Shown here piece after piece: positions 1 through 6,796 of a DNA stretch of 17,891 nucleotides. Under the pieces are notes generated by a model. That model had not been told where the DNA came from and did no database searches. It saw only the letters and a program-made list of their open reading frames with translations. Each line of letters opens with the position of its first letter. The first letter of the stretch is position 1. This DNA comes from Acidobacteriota bacterium (GTDB lineage Bacteria > Planctomycetota > Phycisphaerae > WQYP01 > JAJZKJ01), in NCBI GenBank assembly GCA_021804195.1, contig JAJZKJ010000003.1, positions 1 through 17,891 on the forward strand, read 5' to 3'. The translations under genes and the position numbers were made by a program.

Positions 1-72
1 GTTGGCGGCCCGGCTGACCGTAGGGCAGACGCGGAGCAAGTCCTCGATATCGATTTGGCCGGCTATCTTCAT
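1..72 (-). CDS. 5' fragment of an unidentified gene downstream of the RidA-family gene
   Basis: An ATG at 72 opens a reading frame that stays open for 24 codons to the window edge, starting MKIAGQIDIEDLL. It begins only three bases after the stop codon of the RidA-family gene, so it is probably the next gene of the same operon. The visible part is hydrophilic, with no signal peptide, and is too short to assign to a family. The acidic IDIEDLL stretch vaguely recalls the start of DUF1858-type helical domains, but this is not evidence. That it is a gene rests on the tight spacing and the absence of stops. Confidence 0.5.
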   Translation of the reverse strand, partial: MKIAGQIDIEDLLRVCPTVSRAAN

Positions 73-75
73 GCC

Positions 76-564
76 TTATGCGCCTTCCGATTCGAAGACC
101 GCGATGGCTTCCATTTCGATTAACAGCTCGGGGCGGCATAAAATGGCCTGAATGCCGGTCGAGGCGGGGAGCGGAGCCAACCCCTGGCGGTGGAAAAACT
201 CCGAGCGGATTTCGTTGAAAGCGGCGTAATCGCGCTCGATATCGCGTAAATAACAGGTGGTGCGCACAACGTCTTTCCAATCTGCCCCCTCAGCCTTGAG
301 CAGCGCAGTGACATTCTGGTAAGTGCGCCAGGCTTGAGCGCGGAAATCGCCTTCGTGCACGCTGCGCCCGAATTCATCGATGCTGGCCGTGCCGGAAATA
401 AACAGGAACGCCGTCCCCTTGAGATTGATCCGCAACCCGCGGGAAAACGATGACGGTTTCGCGTAGCTGTAGGCTTCATTCAACACCTCGGGAGCGCTCA
501 TGGCGTGTTTGGCAATGGGCGTGTGAACATGGGACAGAGTAGCGATTTTGTTATCGATGGGCAT
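76..564 (-). CDS. RidA-family (YjgF/YER057c/UK114) protein lacking the catalytic arginine
   Basis: This 162-residue protein has the RidA fold signature: LFISGTASID (residues 54-63), a central helix with QNVTALLKAEGA, the YLRDIERDYAAFNE segment, and the C-terminal strand LIEMEAIAV. RidA proteins are cytoplasmic trimers; the archetype hydrolyses reactive 2-aminoacrylate-type imines. In E. coli RidA the catalytic Arg105 lies in PARSCVEV; the aligned stretch here is PASTGIQA, so Ser135 replaces Arg. It therefore belongs with the Arg-less Rid subgroups, whose substrates are poorly known. An upstream in-frame ATG at 594 exists, but AGGAG sits just before the ATG at 564, which is preferred. The start lies inside the 3' end of the propeller gene (14-bp overlap), indicating translational coupling. 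The family call is firm; the function is not. Confidence 0.85.
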   Translation of the reverse strand: MPIDNKIATLSHVHTPIAKHAMSAPEVLNEAYSYAKPSSFSRGLRINLKGTAFLFISGTASIDEFGRSVHEGDFRAQAWRTYQNVTALLKAEGADWKDVVRTTCYLRDIERDYAAFNEIRSEFFHRQGLAPLPASTGIQAILCRPELLIEMEAIAVFESEGA

Positions 565-1717
565 GTCGGTCTCCTGTCGGGCTGGCGATGCCATGGCTTA
601 AGCCGTCGGCGGTGGCCACCCAGATATCCCGACCCTGAAAGGCCAGGCCTAGAACATAGTTGTGCGCCAACGAAGTTGCGGTTTCGATGCGGCGCGGTGG
701 ATGGTGGGGAACGGTGATAAGAATTTCGCCTCGCCCCGGAGGAGGAGGCGTTGCGGTGTCGAAGGCCCGCCAGTTCGCCGGACGGTAGGTGATCCAGACA
801 TGGGTGGCCGGATCAAACTCCGTGAGGCCGCGCTGGGTCGCGGCCCACACCCGCCGGCCCTGAAGGGCAACGCTGTTGACAAAATTGGACGCCAAGCCGC
901 TGTCCTGCCTTAGATAGTTATGCCAGCGGCGGCCATCATAGCCGCTCAGGCCAAAATAAGTTCCCGCCCAAAAGGAGTTGCTTTGCGGGCGGTGGGCAAG
1001 GCTGCTGACCATGTTGCTGATCAAGCCCTGATTGCGGTAAAGCAGGATTTCCGCGGAACCGGCTGGGTTGAGATAGGGGCGCCAGGTCTGGCGGCGCGGG
1101 TTATAAACCACCACACCGCCCCCCCACAGCCCCATATAGACCTTGTGCGGACCGATGGACAAGGCATAGGCCCACGGCTCCTTAAAGGGAGCGCTGGGCT
1201 GGCTCATCACACTGAAAATATGCCAGGTGTGCGTCCAGGTGTTGAACCGGCTGACGCCAGCCGCGGTCGCGGCCCAAACGTATTTGCCGTGCACCGCAAC
1301 GCTGTAGACCAGGTCGTTAGCCAAACCGCTGGACAATACCGTATAGCGCGTAAATTTGCCGGCCGAGTAGCGGCTTAACCCGCCCAGCGACGCCACCCAG
1401 ACACTGCCCGTATGCCGATTGACCGCGATCGACATGACCGCATAGCCGGCCAGGCCGTCGGCGCGGGTAAAGACCTTTTTCACTCGTCCCTGTTCGATCA
1501 AGACCAGCCCATGTTCGGTGCCCGCCCAGATGCGTTGCCCGTCAATGGCGACGCAGTACACCTCGCCGGCGGGAAAGCCGTTGGCGGGAGTGTAGTTGAT
1601 CCAGTGTGTGTAGAGTGGCGGCAATGGCGATGCGGCGCGGGCAGCCCACGCGAAGCTGGAGACGAGTCCCCAGCAGCCGAGAGCGCCTATGAGCCGGAAG
1701 CGTGTTTTGCGTTTCAT
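551..1717 (-). CDS. Secreted seven-blade Reg_prop-type beta-propeller protein
   Basis: The 388-residue protein starts with a Sec signal peptide (MKRK, hydrophobic core LIGALGCWGLVSSFAWA, likely cleavage after about residue 28 at AARA). The rest is seven repeats of the two-component-regulator propeller type, each ending in a W/Y-x-A/G-x-x-x-G-L/V element: IWAGTEHGL, VWVASLGGL, VWAATAAGV, VYMGLWGGG, FWAGTYFGL, VWAATQRGL and IWVATADGL. Such propellers are usually the periplasmic sensor part of hybrid histidine kinases. Here no Y_Y_Y, membrane or kinase part follows, so it is a free-standing propeller. Its ATG overlaps the stop of the cytochrome gene (ATGA, 1714-1717). It probably binds a ligand or partner outside the cytoplasm; the ligand is unknown. 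Confidence 0.8.
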   Translation of the reverse strand: MKRKTRFRLIGALGCWGLVSSFAWAARAASPLPPLYTHWINYTPANGFPAGEVYCVAIDGQRIWAGTEHGLVLIEQGRVKKVFTRADGLAGYAVMSIAVNRHTGSVWVASLGGLSRYSAGKFTRYTVLSSGLANDLVYSVAVHGKYVWAATAAGVSRFNTWTHTWHIFSVMSQPSAPFKEPWAYALSIGPHKVYMGLWGGGVVVYNPRRQTWRPYLNPAGSAEILLYRNQGLISNMVSSLAHRPQSNSFWAGTYFGLSGYDGRRWHNYLRQDSGLASNFVNSVALQGRRVWAATQRGLTEFDPATHVWITYRPANWRAFDTATPPPPGRGEILITVPHHPPRRIETATSLAHNYVLGLAFQGRDIWVATADGLSHGIASPTGDRHAHR

Positions 1718-3663
1718 AGCGATTTTAAAAATTGGATCAGATCGTTCAGCTGTTCTTTGTTCATATCCGAAGTAAATCCATGACGGTTGTGCGGGTTGAA
1801 CTTGGTCCAGATTTCTTCCAGACTTTGCGCCTCGCCATTGTGCAGATAGGGCGGCCGCATATAGATCCCTTCCAGCGAGGGGACTTTGAAAGCCTTGGTA
1901 TTGTCGAATCGAGTAGCGGTGCCGACGTTCATCAGCACCCGCGAAGTGTAATGGGTGAGCGGGGCATGACAGCGATAGCAGCGGTCATCCACGGGGATGA
2001 TTGCGCCGGTATTGGTGTGGGAACGAAAGAAGATTGCCCGGCCCCGCGCTTGCGCCGCCGTCAGCCGCCCATCGGGAGCGCGATAGGGGTTGGGCGGCAA
2101 GCGGAGGGAATTGACAAAGGAGACCAGGTCCCTGACCTGCCGCGGGCTGAACCCCTGGGAACGGAAAATGTACGTCGCCGTGCGCGGCCCGTCCTGAGTG
2201 GCGAGATTGGGATTCAACCCGTTCCATTTGAACGGCCCCGTGCCGCGTATGGCCCGGAGGGTTTTGTTTACCACGATGTCCTGGCCGAGATGCGGAACCT
2301 CGAAACTCCACATCAGGCCATCTTCGAAGCCTTCATCCGGATGACAGGTCGCGCAGGCCAGTTCCCGCTCATGTGCATGATCCGCATCAAAAAACAACTG
2401 CTGGCCGCGCCGCACCTCGGTCACCGTGTGCCTACCGCCGAGGCGAATCAGCCCGTCACTGCGCAAACCGTGCAGGTTGATCACGCTGATGGTGTCGTCC
2501 GTGCGGTTGGCGATATAGGCGTAGTGGCCGTCGGCCGAGGCGACAACCGCGGTGGGATCGTGTCCGGTCGGCAGGCGCCGCACGATGAAGCGGGCTGCAT
2601 CGGCCAGATTCCGTGACAGGTCCGCCGCGGCCGGCGATCGCAGCAGGCGCAGGAGCCGATTCAGGTCAAGGATCGAGACGCGATCCACTCCCGAGGCGGT
2701 GATCAGCGCCCATGGAGTATGCGGCGCCACCACCGCCCCGTAACCGTTGGCATAGGCACGATTCAAGCCGTCGAGCAATACTTCGCGCACGCGCGGACGG
2801 GCATGCCCATGCATTTCGACGATTGCCAATCCGTTGGCCGCGTACCAATCCCGGCGTAGCACGATCAGGGGAACCAGGTTGTGGGGTTGCAGAAAGGGAA
2901 TCAGCAGGTAGTCGCCGTGCCGCGTCGAAGCCTGCGCGATTTGGCGCATCTGAATCGCTCCCGGAACCAGGATGCGCCGCGCCACTTGCCGCGTGGCCGT
3001 ATCCACGAGCGATAGCTGGTCCACGGGTGGCTGCTCGGGGGATCCCGGCTGCGCCAGCAAATCAGAGACCGCAATCAATCCGCCGCGAAGCCGTGCCGCG
3101 AACGCTGGAAAATGCCCGGCCGACAGGCGCCTGATTTCCCGCCCCGTGGCTAACTGGACCACCGAAATGTCATTGCCCAGCGTGTTGGCAGTATAGAGGT
3201 AGCGGCCGGTATGGTCCGTGGCCAGGCCCTCTGGTCCCCAGCCGACCGGCAAAGTGCGGGTTACCCGCCATGCTCGCGTATCAATCACACTGACCGAATT
3301 GCTCCAGTTATTGGCCACATAGAGCCAGCGTCCGCCGGGGGAAAGCGCCAGCCCTTTGGGGTGCCGGCCGACAGCAAGCTCACCCATGACGCGGCGGGTA
3401 TGCGTATCGACTTCCAGAACTTCATTGCGCCCTTCGCAAGCCACGTACAACCGCCGGCCACGGGGAGAAATCTGCAAGGCTACCGGATCGAAATAACGCC
3501 GGGTGGAATAAAAACGCTCCCAGTAGGCGCTGCCACGCCGCTCACGCCGCATCGCCAGGCTGAGCGCCGCCACCAATAGTCCCAGGGTGAGGACGATCCA
3601 GCGTGTGGCGCCCCGCCAGCGCCGGGAAGAGCGGCTGACCGGCCATGGATGCCCGGTTCTCAT
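1714..3663 (-). CDS. Membrane-anchored YVTN beta-propeller fused to a dihaem MauG/cytochrome c peroxidase-like domain
   Basis: This is a 649-residue protein. A basic N-terminus is followed by one membrane segment (residues 22-38, WIVLTLGLLVAALSLAM), anchoring it to face the periplasm. Residues from about 58 carry YVTN-type repeats such as RLYVACEGRNEVLEVD, WLYVANNWSNSVSVID, YLYTANTLGNDISVV and YAYIANRTDDTISVIN. The C-terminal third has two haem c sites, CATCH (437-441) and CYRCH (562-566), and the family motif KVPSLEGIYMRPPYLHNG, which matches bacterial dihaem peroxidases and MauG-like enzymes. These use periplasmic electrons to reduce peroxide or oxidise partner proteins. An in-frame ATG at 3768 exists, but the ATG at 3663 overlaps the previous stop (ATGA) and begins the protein sensibly just before its anchor. 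The physiological substrate is unknown. Confidence 0.85.
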   Translation of the reverse strand: MRTGHPWPVSRSSRRWRGATRWIVLTLGLLVAALSLAMRRERRGSAYWERFYSTRRYFDPVALQISPRGRRLYVACEGRNEVLEVDTHTRRVMGELAVGRHPKGLALSPGGRWLYVANNWSNSVSVIDTRAWRVTRTLPVGWGPEGLATDHTGRYLYTANTLGNDISVVQLATGREIRRLSAGHFPAFAARLRGGLIAVSDLLAQPGSPEQPPVDQLSLVDTATRQVARRILVPGAIQMRQIAQASTRHGDYLLIPFLQPHNLVPLIVLRRDWYAANGLAIVEMHGHARPRVREVLLDGLNRAYANGYGAVVAPHTPWALITASGVDRVSILDLNRLLRLLRSPAAADLSRNLADAARFIVRRLPTGHDPTAVVASADGHYAYIANRTDDTISVINLHGLRSDGLIRLGGRHTVTEVRRGQQLFFDADHAHERELACATCHPDEGFEDGLMWSFEVPHLGQDIVVNKTLRAIRGTGPFKWNGLNPNLATQDGPRTATYIFRSQGFSPRQVRDLVSFVNSLRLPPNPYRAPDGRLTAAQARGRAIFFRSHTNTGAIIPVDDRCYRCHAPLTHYTSRVLMNVGTATRFDNTKAFKVPSLEGIYMRPPYLHNGEAQSLEEIWTKFNPHNRHGFTSDMNKEQLNDLIQFLKSL

Positions 3664-5357
3664 CGCGCCAGGCCTTTCCCGGGGGCTGCCGTTTTTTCGG
3701 GTTCCTTGACGTGCAGAATCTGGTCGGCGGGAATGTCTTGCAACACTTGCACCGTGCCGCTCGGCCAATGCAGCGTCAGCCGGTCAACTTGTTTGTGATG
3801 GCCCAGCCCAAAGTGGGGCCGTGGATCGGACTGCGATAGGTAACCGGATGCGGAAACGGCCTCGACCATCTGCCGCAAACCGCCGGCGGCCGCCACCAGG
3901 CGTGTGCCGTATCCATCCCGATTGCTGCGTGTGCCCTCCAGCCGGAGGGTCAGCCAGTGTTGCCGGGCTCCCTCGGGAGGAGTATTGCGCAGCAAAATGC
4001 CCGGGCCGCCTAAAGTGGTCAGAAAGGCGTCCACATAGCCGTCATTGTCGTAGTCGCCAAAACAGGCGCCGCGGCAAACATGGCGCTGCGCGAAAAAGCC
4101 GCCCTCCCGCACCCAATGGAAACCGCCCCGGTGATCGTTGCGTAGTAACACGCTCTTCATGGGAATCATCCAGGCCAAGCCGCCATCGCAAATGAAGATA
4201 TCCTTCCAGCCATCGTTGTCATAGTCGAAGACGCCGTCGCCCCAGCCAACGAACTGGCCGCAGACGCGGCCGATGCCCGATTGGGCGGTGCGGTCCAGGA
4301 AGAAAGCCTGATGCGCCGCGCGGCCGTTTTGATAGTACCGGTGATAGCTGGCGTCGGAGACAAACAGATCGAGCCAGCCCTGGTTATGGCAATCGGCAAA
4401 CACCGGGCCCATGGCCGTCGTGGCCTCGCCGTTTTGACCGAAAGCCACGTTCTGTTCGATGGCTACATTGGTGAATGTTCCATCGTGGTTATTGCGATAC
4501 AAAAAACTCTCCATCGTGTCGTTGGCAACGAAGATGTCGGGCCAGCCATCGTTGTTGTAATCGCCCACGGTGACGCCCATGGCGCGTCCGGCAACGCGGG
4601 CGATCCCCGACTCGCGCGATACGTCCGTGAAGGTGCCGTTGCCATTGTTGTGCAGCAAACGGTTGAATTGCGGGGCGTAATCCAACGGCCCGGGATAGTT
4701 ATCTCCGGGATAGTAATGCCTGTAGCTTGGTATAAAATGCAGATAGTTGCCAATAAATAAATCCAGGCGTCCATCACGGTCATAATCGAGAAAAGCCGCG
4801 CCTGTGGCGTAGTACGGGTTGCCAGCCCCGGCATCTTCGGTAACGTCGGTGAAGGTGCCGTCGCCGTTGTTGTGATAGAGCACGGACTGCAAATACCCGG
4901 TAATAAAAATATCCGGCCAGCCATCGTTGTCAAAGTCCCCCACGGTCACTCCGGTGGCAAAGCCACGGCCGCCAACGCCGGCTTCACGGGTGACGTCGGT
5001 GAAGGTGCCGTCGCCGTTGTTGCGGTAGAGATGGTTGGTGGCATCACGGCCGTCCGGCGCGGAATGATTCGTCACGCCAGGGAGATAGCGCCCGTTGGCA
5101 ACGTAAAGATCGAGCCAGCCGTCATTGTTGTAATCCAGCCAGGCGCAGCCGGCGCCCGTGCCTTCCAGGATCGAGCTGAGATGCTTCTCGCCGAAGGAAT
5201 GCCGGTAATGAATGCCCGAGCGCGCCGTAACATCCAGAAATTGTGGTCCGGCGGGAGGCGCATCCCGGGGGACGCGTCCCAGCCCCCAGCCACGCAGCGC
5301 GCCCCATGGGGCGGCAGCGGCCGCGGCGGCCAGCAGTTGTCGTCTCGAAAGCGTCAT
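3660..5357 (-). CDS. Tat-exported CRTAC1-type VCBS/FG-GAP propeller with ASPIC/UnbV C-terminal domain
   Basis: The 565-residue protein opens with a twin-arginine signal (MTLSRRQLLAAAAAAAPWG; RR at 5-6), predicting export in a folded state. Seven calcium-loop repeats of the VCBS/FG-GAP type follow: DYNNDGWLDLYV (from residue 75), DFDNDGWPDIFI, DYDRDGRLDLFI, DYNNDGWPDIFV, the degenerate DCHNQGWLDLFV, DYDNDGWKDIFI and DYDNDGYVDAFL. Seven loops suit a seven-bladed, integrin-alpha-like propeller. About residues 467-550 are the ASPIC/UnbV domain, with HWLTLRLEGT, NRDGYGTRL, SASGYLSQSDPRPHFGLG and LHWPSGTVQ. The reading frame extends upstream to 5834, but the start at 5357 is chosen because it gives the Tat signal, follows GTGAGGAC, and overlaps the upstream stop as ATGA. 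The family is common in Acidobacteriota and Planctomycetota; its biochemical role is not established. Confidence 0.88.
   Translation of the reverse strand: MTLSRRQLLAAAAAAAPWGALRGWGLGRVPRDAPPAGPQFLDVTARSGIHYRHSFGEKHLSSILEGTGAGCAWLDYNNDGWLDLYVANGRYLPGVTNHSAPDGRDATNHLYRNNGDGTFTDVTREAGVGGRGFATGVTVGDFDNDGWPDIFITGYLQSVLYHNNGDGTFTDVTEDAGAGNPYYATGAAFLDYDRDGRLDLFIGNYLHFIPSYRHYYPGDNYPGPLDYAPQFNRLLHNNGNGTFTDVSRESGIARVAGRAMGVTVGDYNNDGWPDIFVANDTMESFLYRNNHDGTFTNVAIEQNVAFGQNGEATTAMGPVFADCHNQGWLDLFVSDASYHRYYQNGRAAHQAFFLDRTAQSGIGRVCGQFVGWGDGVFDYDNDGWKDIFICDGGLAWMIPMKSVLLRNDHRGGFHWVREGGFFAQRHVCRGACFGDYDNDGYVDAFLTTLGGPGILLRNTPPEGARQHWLTLRLEGTRSNRDGYGTRLVAAAGGLRQMVEAVSASGYLSQSDPRPHFGLGHHKQVDRLTLHWPSGTVQVLQDIPADQILHVKEPEKTAAPGKGLAR
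4843..5022. repeat. Two 30-bp identical direct repeats within the VCBS gene
   Basis: The 30 bases at 4843-4872 recur exactly at 4993-5022, 150 bp apart, and a diverged copy lies near 4622-4652. On the minus strand they encode the NNGDGTFTDVT element that links successive propeller blades. Identity at DNA level across two blades suggests recent blade duplication or gene conversion rather than an independent repeat family. Confidence 0.85.
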
Positions 5358-6796
5358 CGGGTCCTCACTTTCGCGGCGCTTCTCGGAGCCGCCGCAGGCA
5401 GGCCGATGGGAATCGGCGCGCGGAGACGCCGGAGCACCCGCGGCCAATGGTTGACCGGCGTGAGCGCGGGGCCTTCGTGGCAGCCCTCGCAACCGGCATC
5501 TTCGCCGGGCCGTATCCAGATCCAGCTTCGCTGCGCTTTCACCACTGCGCCGCGGGCGTTGAGGAGATCGAAGCGCAGCGGCAGATTCGCGGGCAAGCGC
5601 AGGTAAAAGGAGCCGTCGGGTTCGACCTGCGCCGCGCCGAGCATCTCCGGTTGCGCGTGCTCCAATGCCATAACCCGCACCCGCATCAACCCGCCAGGCA
5701 AATGATCGCCCGGTGCGCCAGGCGAACGGTAGGCATCCAAACAAATGACACGGCCGCTCGCAAGTTGCGGATTGACTAGGCTGAAGTACAGTTGCGGCGT
5801 GGGATGCGATGTGAGCGGCGTCGCTTGCGCGCAAGTGATGCCCGGTGCGCTATATACGGAAGCCGCAAGGCGGCCGGTCGCGGAGTCGAAAATATGGATG
5901 CCGCACCCCGCCATTTTATCGAGCGCTGTGCCGCTGAGCAGCCAGCGCTGGCCTTGGAACGGCCGTATCGAATTGAAGGCTGGCATCGCCCGCGGCACTC
6001 GCACCGCGTGCGGCGATTGAGGCGTGTACCATGCCAGATCGCCCCATCCGGCTGGAGCGTGGTGCGCCGCGGAAGCCGCCCGGCGAGCAATGAACGCCAC
6101 CACTCCATGGGGCATGGCACGAGCGCTGCCGGGCACGGTGTGTGCCGGATAGGAGCCCCGAAACAGCCGTAACGCGGACCCATCGGGCCGCAGCGTATAC
6201 AACGCCCGCGCGCTTCTCGATGCGTCTGCAACCAACGGCGACGCCGCTGAGACCAACAAGCGGCCGCTGGGCAGGACTGCTTCCACGCGAAAGTTACCCG
6301 GACCAAAGGTGATGGGCTGCGGCTCGCCGCCATTGGCTCTCGATCGGTAAATCTGCGAACCAAGCCTCCCCGCTTCCCCTCCCTGTAACGTATAAATGAT
6401 CCAACCGCCAGGCAGCCAGGCCGGACGCAAACAATTCGCCGCGCAATGTGTCACCTGGATTGGTTTTCCGCCCATGGCGGCCATTCGCCACACTTGCCAA
6501 TGCCCGCCGCGCCGGCGCTGCCCGGCAAACAAGATCTGACGCCCATTGAAGGAAACGCGCGGGTCGGCAGCAGCGTACAAATCGGGGGTAAGGTCGGTCG
6601 GGACGGCGTGATCCGGCGACCAGCGCACAAGGCGGCTCCCGAGCGGAAACCGCCGTACGAATAGGTCGGGAGATTCCCGCGCCGTTTCTACAAATACCAG
6701 GCTCGGCAGTCGCGTCGCGCTGCCATGTTCCGTGGCGGCTAGCCCTAATATGGCTAGCATCAACGGTATCGCGAAAGTTGAGCGTGTTTTTACCAT
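5354..6796 (-). CDS. Secreted PD40-type propeller with one C-terminal haem c site (hydrazine-synthase-alpha-like family)
   Basis: This 480-residue protein is the first gene of the operon. Residues 1 to about 26 are a Sec signal peptide (MVKTRSTFAIPLMLAILGLAA). The body shows PD40/TolB-like blade motifs such as DPRVSFNGRQILFAGQ, WQVWRMAAMGGKPIQVT, LRPAWLPGGWIIYTL and SQIYRSRANGGEPQPITFG. The C-terminal part has the pattern PDGSFYLRLPANLPLRFDLL, then RSWIWIRPGEDAG and a haem c site CEGCH (436-440). That combination is typical of the family annotated as hydrazine synthase alpha middle-domain-like, which is widespread outside anammox bacteria. Only one CxxCH is present, so hydrazine synthesis is not implied. 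In-frame ATGs upstream (to 6928) give a non-signal, low-quality N-terminus; the ATG at 6796 is preferred, with GACAGG weakly serving as its ribosome site. It ends in an ATGA overlap with the CRTAC1-type gene. Confidence 0.8.
   Translation of the reverse strand: MVKTRSTFAIPLMLAILGLAATEHGSATRLPSLVFVETARESPDLFVRRFPLGSRLVRWSPDHAVPTDLTPDLYAAADPRVSFNGRQILFAGQRRRGGHWQVWRMAAMGGKPIQVTHCAANCLRPAWLPGGWIIYTLQGGEAGRLGSQIYRSRANGGEPQPITFGPGNFRVEAVLPSGRLLVSAASPLVADASRSARALYTLRPDGSALRLFRGSYPAHTVPGSARAMPHGVVAFIARRAASAAHHAPAGWGDLAWYTPQSPHAVRVPRAMPAFNSIRPFQGQRWLLSGTALDKMAGCGIHIFDSATGRLAASVYSAPGITCAQATPLTSHPTPQLYFSLVNPQLASGRVICLDAYRSPGAPGDHLPGGLMRVRVMALEHAQPEMLGAAQVEPDGSFYLRLPANLPLRFDLLNARGAVVKAQRSWIWIRPGEDAGCEGCHEGPALTPVNHWPRVLRRLRAPIPIGLPAAAPRSAAKVRTR

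Noticed and set aside
1732..2616. A 294-codon open frame on the plus strand
   Set aside because: It lies opposite the haem-bearing part of the YVTN-cytochrome gene, whose motifs show the minus strand is coding.
4622..5022. CRISPR-like spaced repeats
   Set aside because: The repeats encode blade linkers of the VCBS propeller in frame; spacing and divergence match protein repeats, not an array.
4872..5606. A 244-codon open frame on the plus strand
   Set aside because: It mirrors the VCBS gene and the end of the PD40 gene; no family pattern is seen.
5358..5834. Upstream extension of the CRTAC1-type protein (159 extra residues)
   Set aside because: It would overlap the haem end of the preceding gene and bury a perfect Tat signal; the ATGA overlap at 5357 is the natural start.
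5354..6796. True hydrazine synthase subunit
   Set aside because: Only one CxxCH is present and no other hydrazine synthase or hydrazine dehydrogenase gene is nearby; only family-level similarity is supported.
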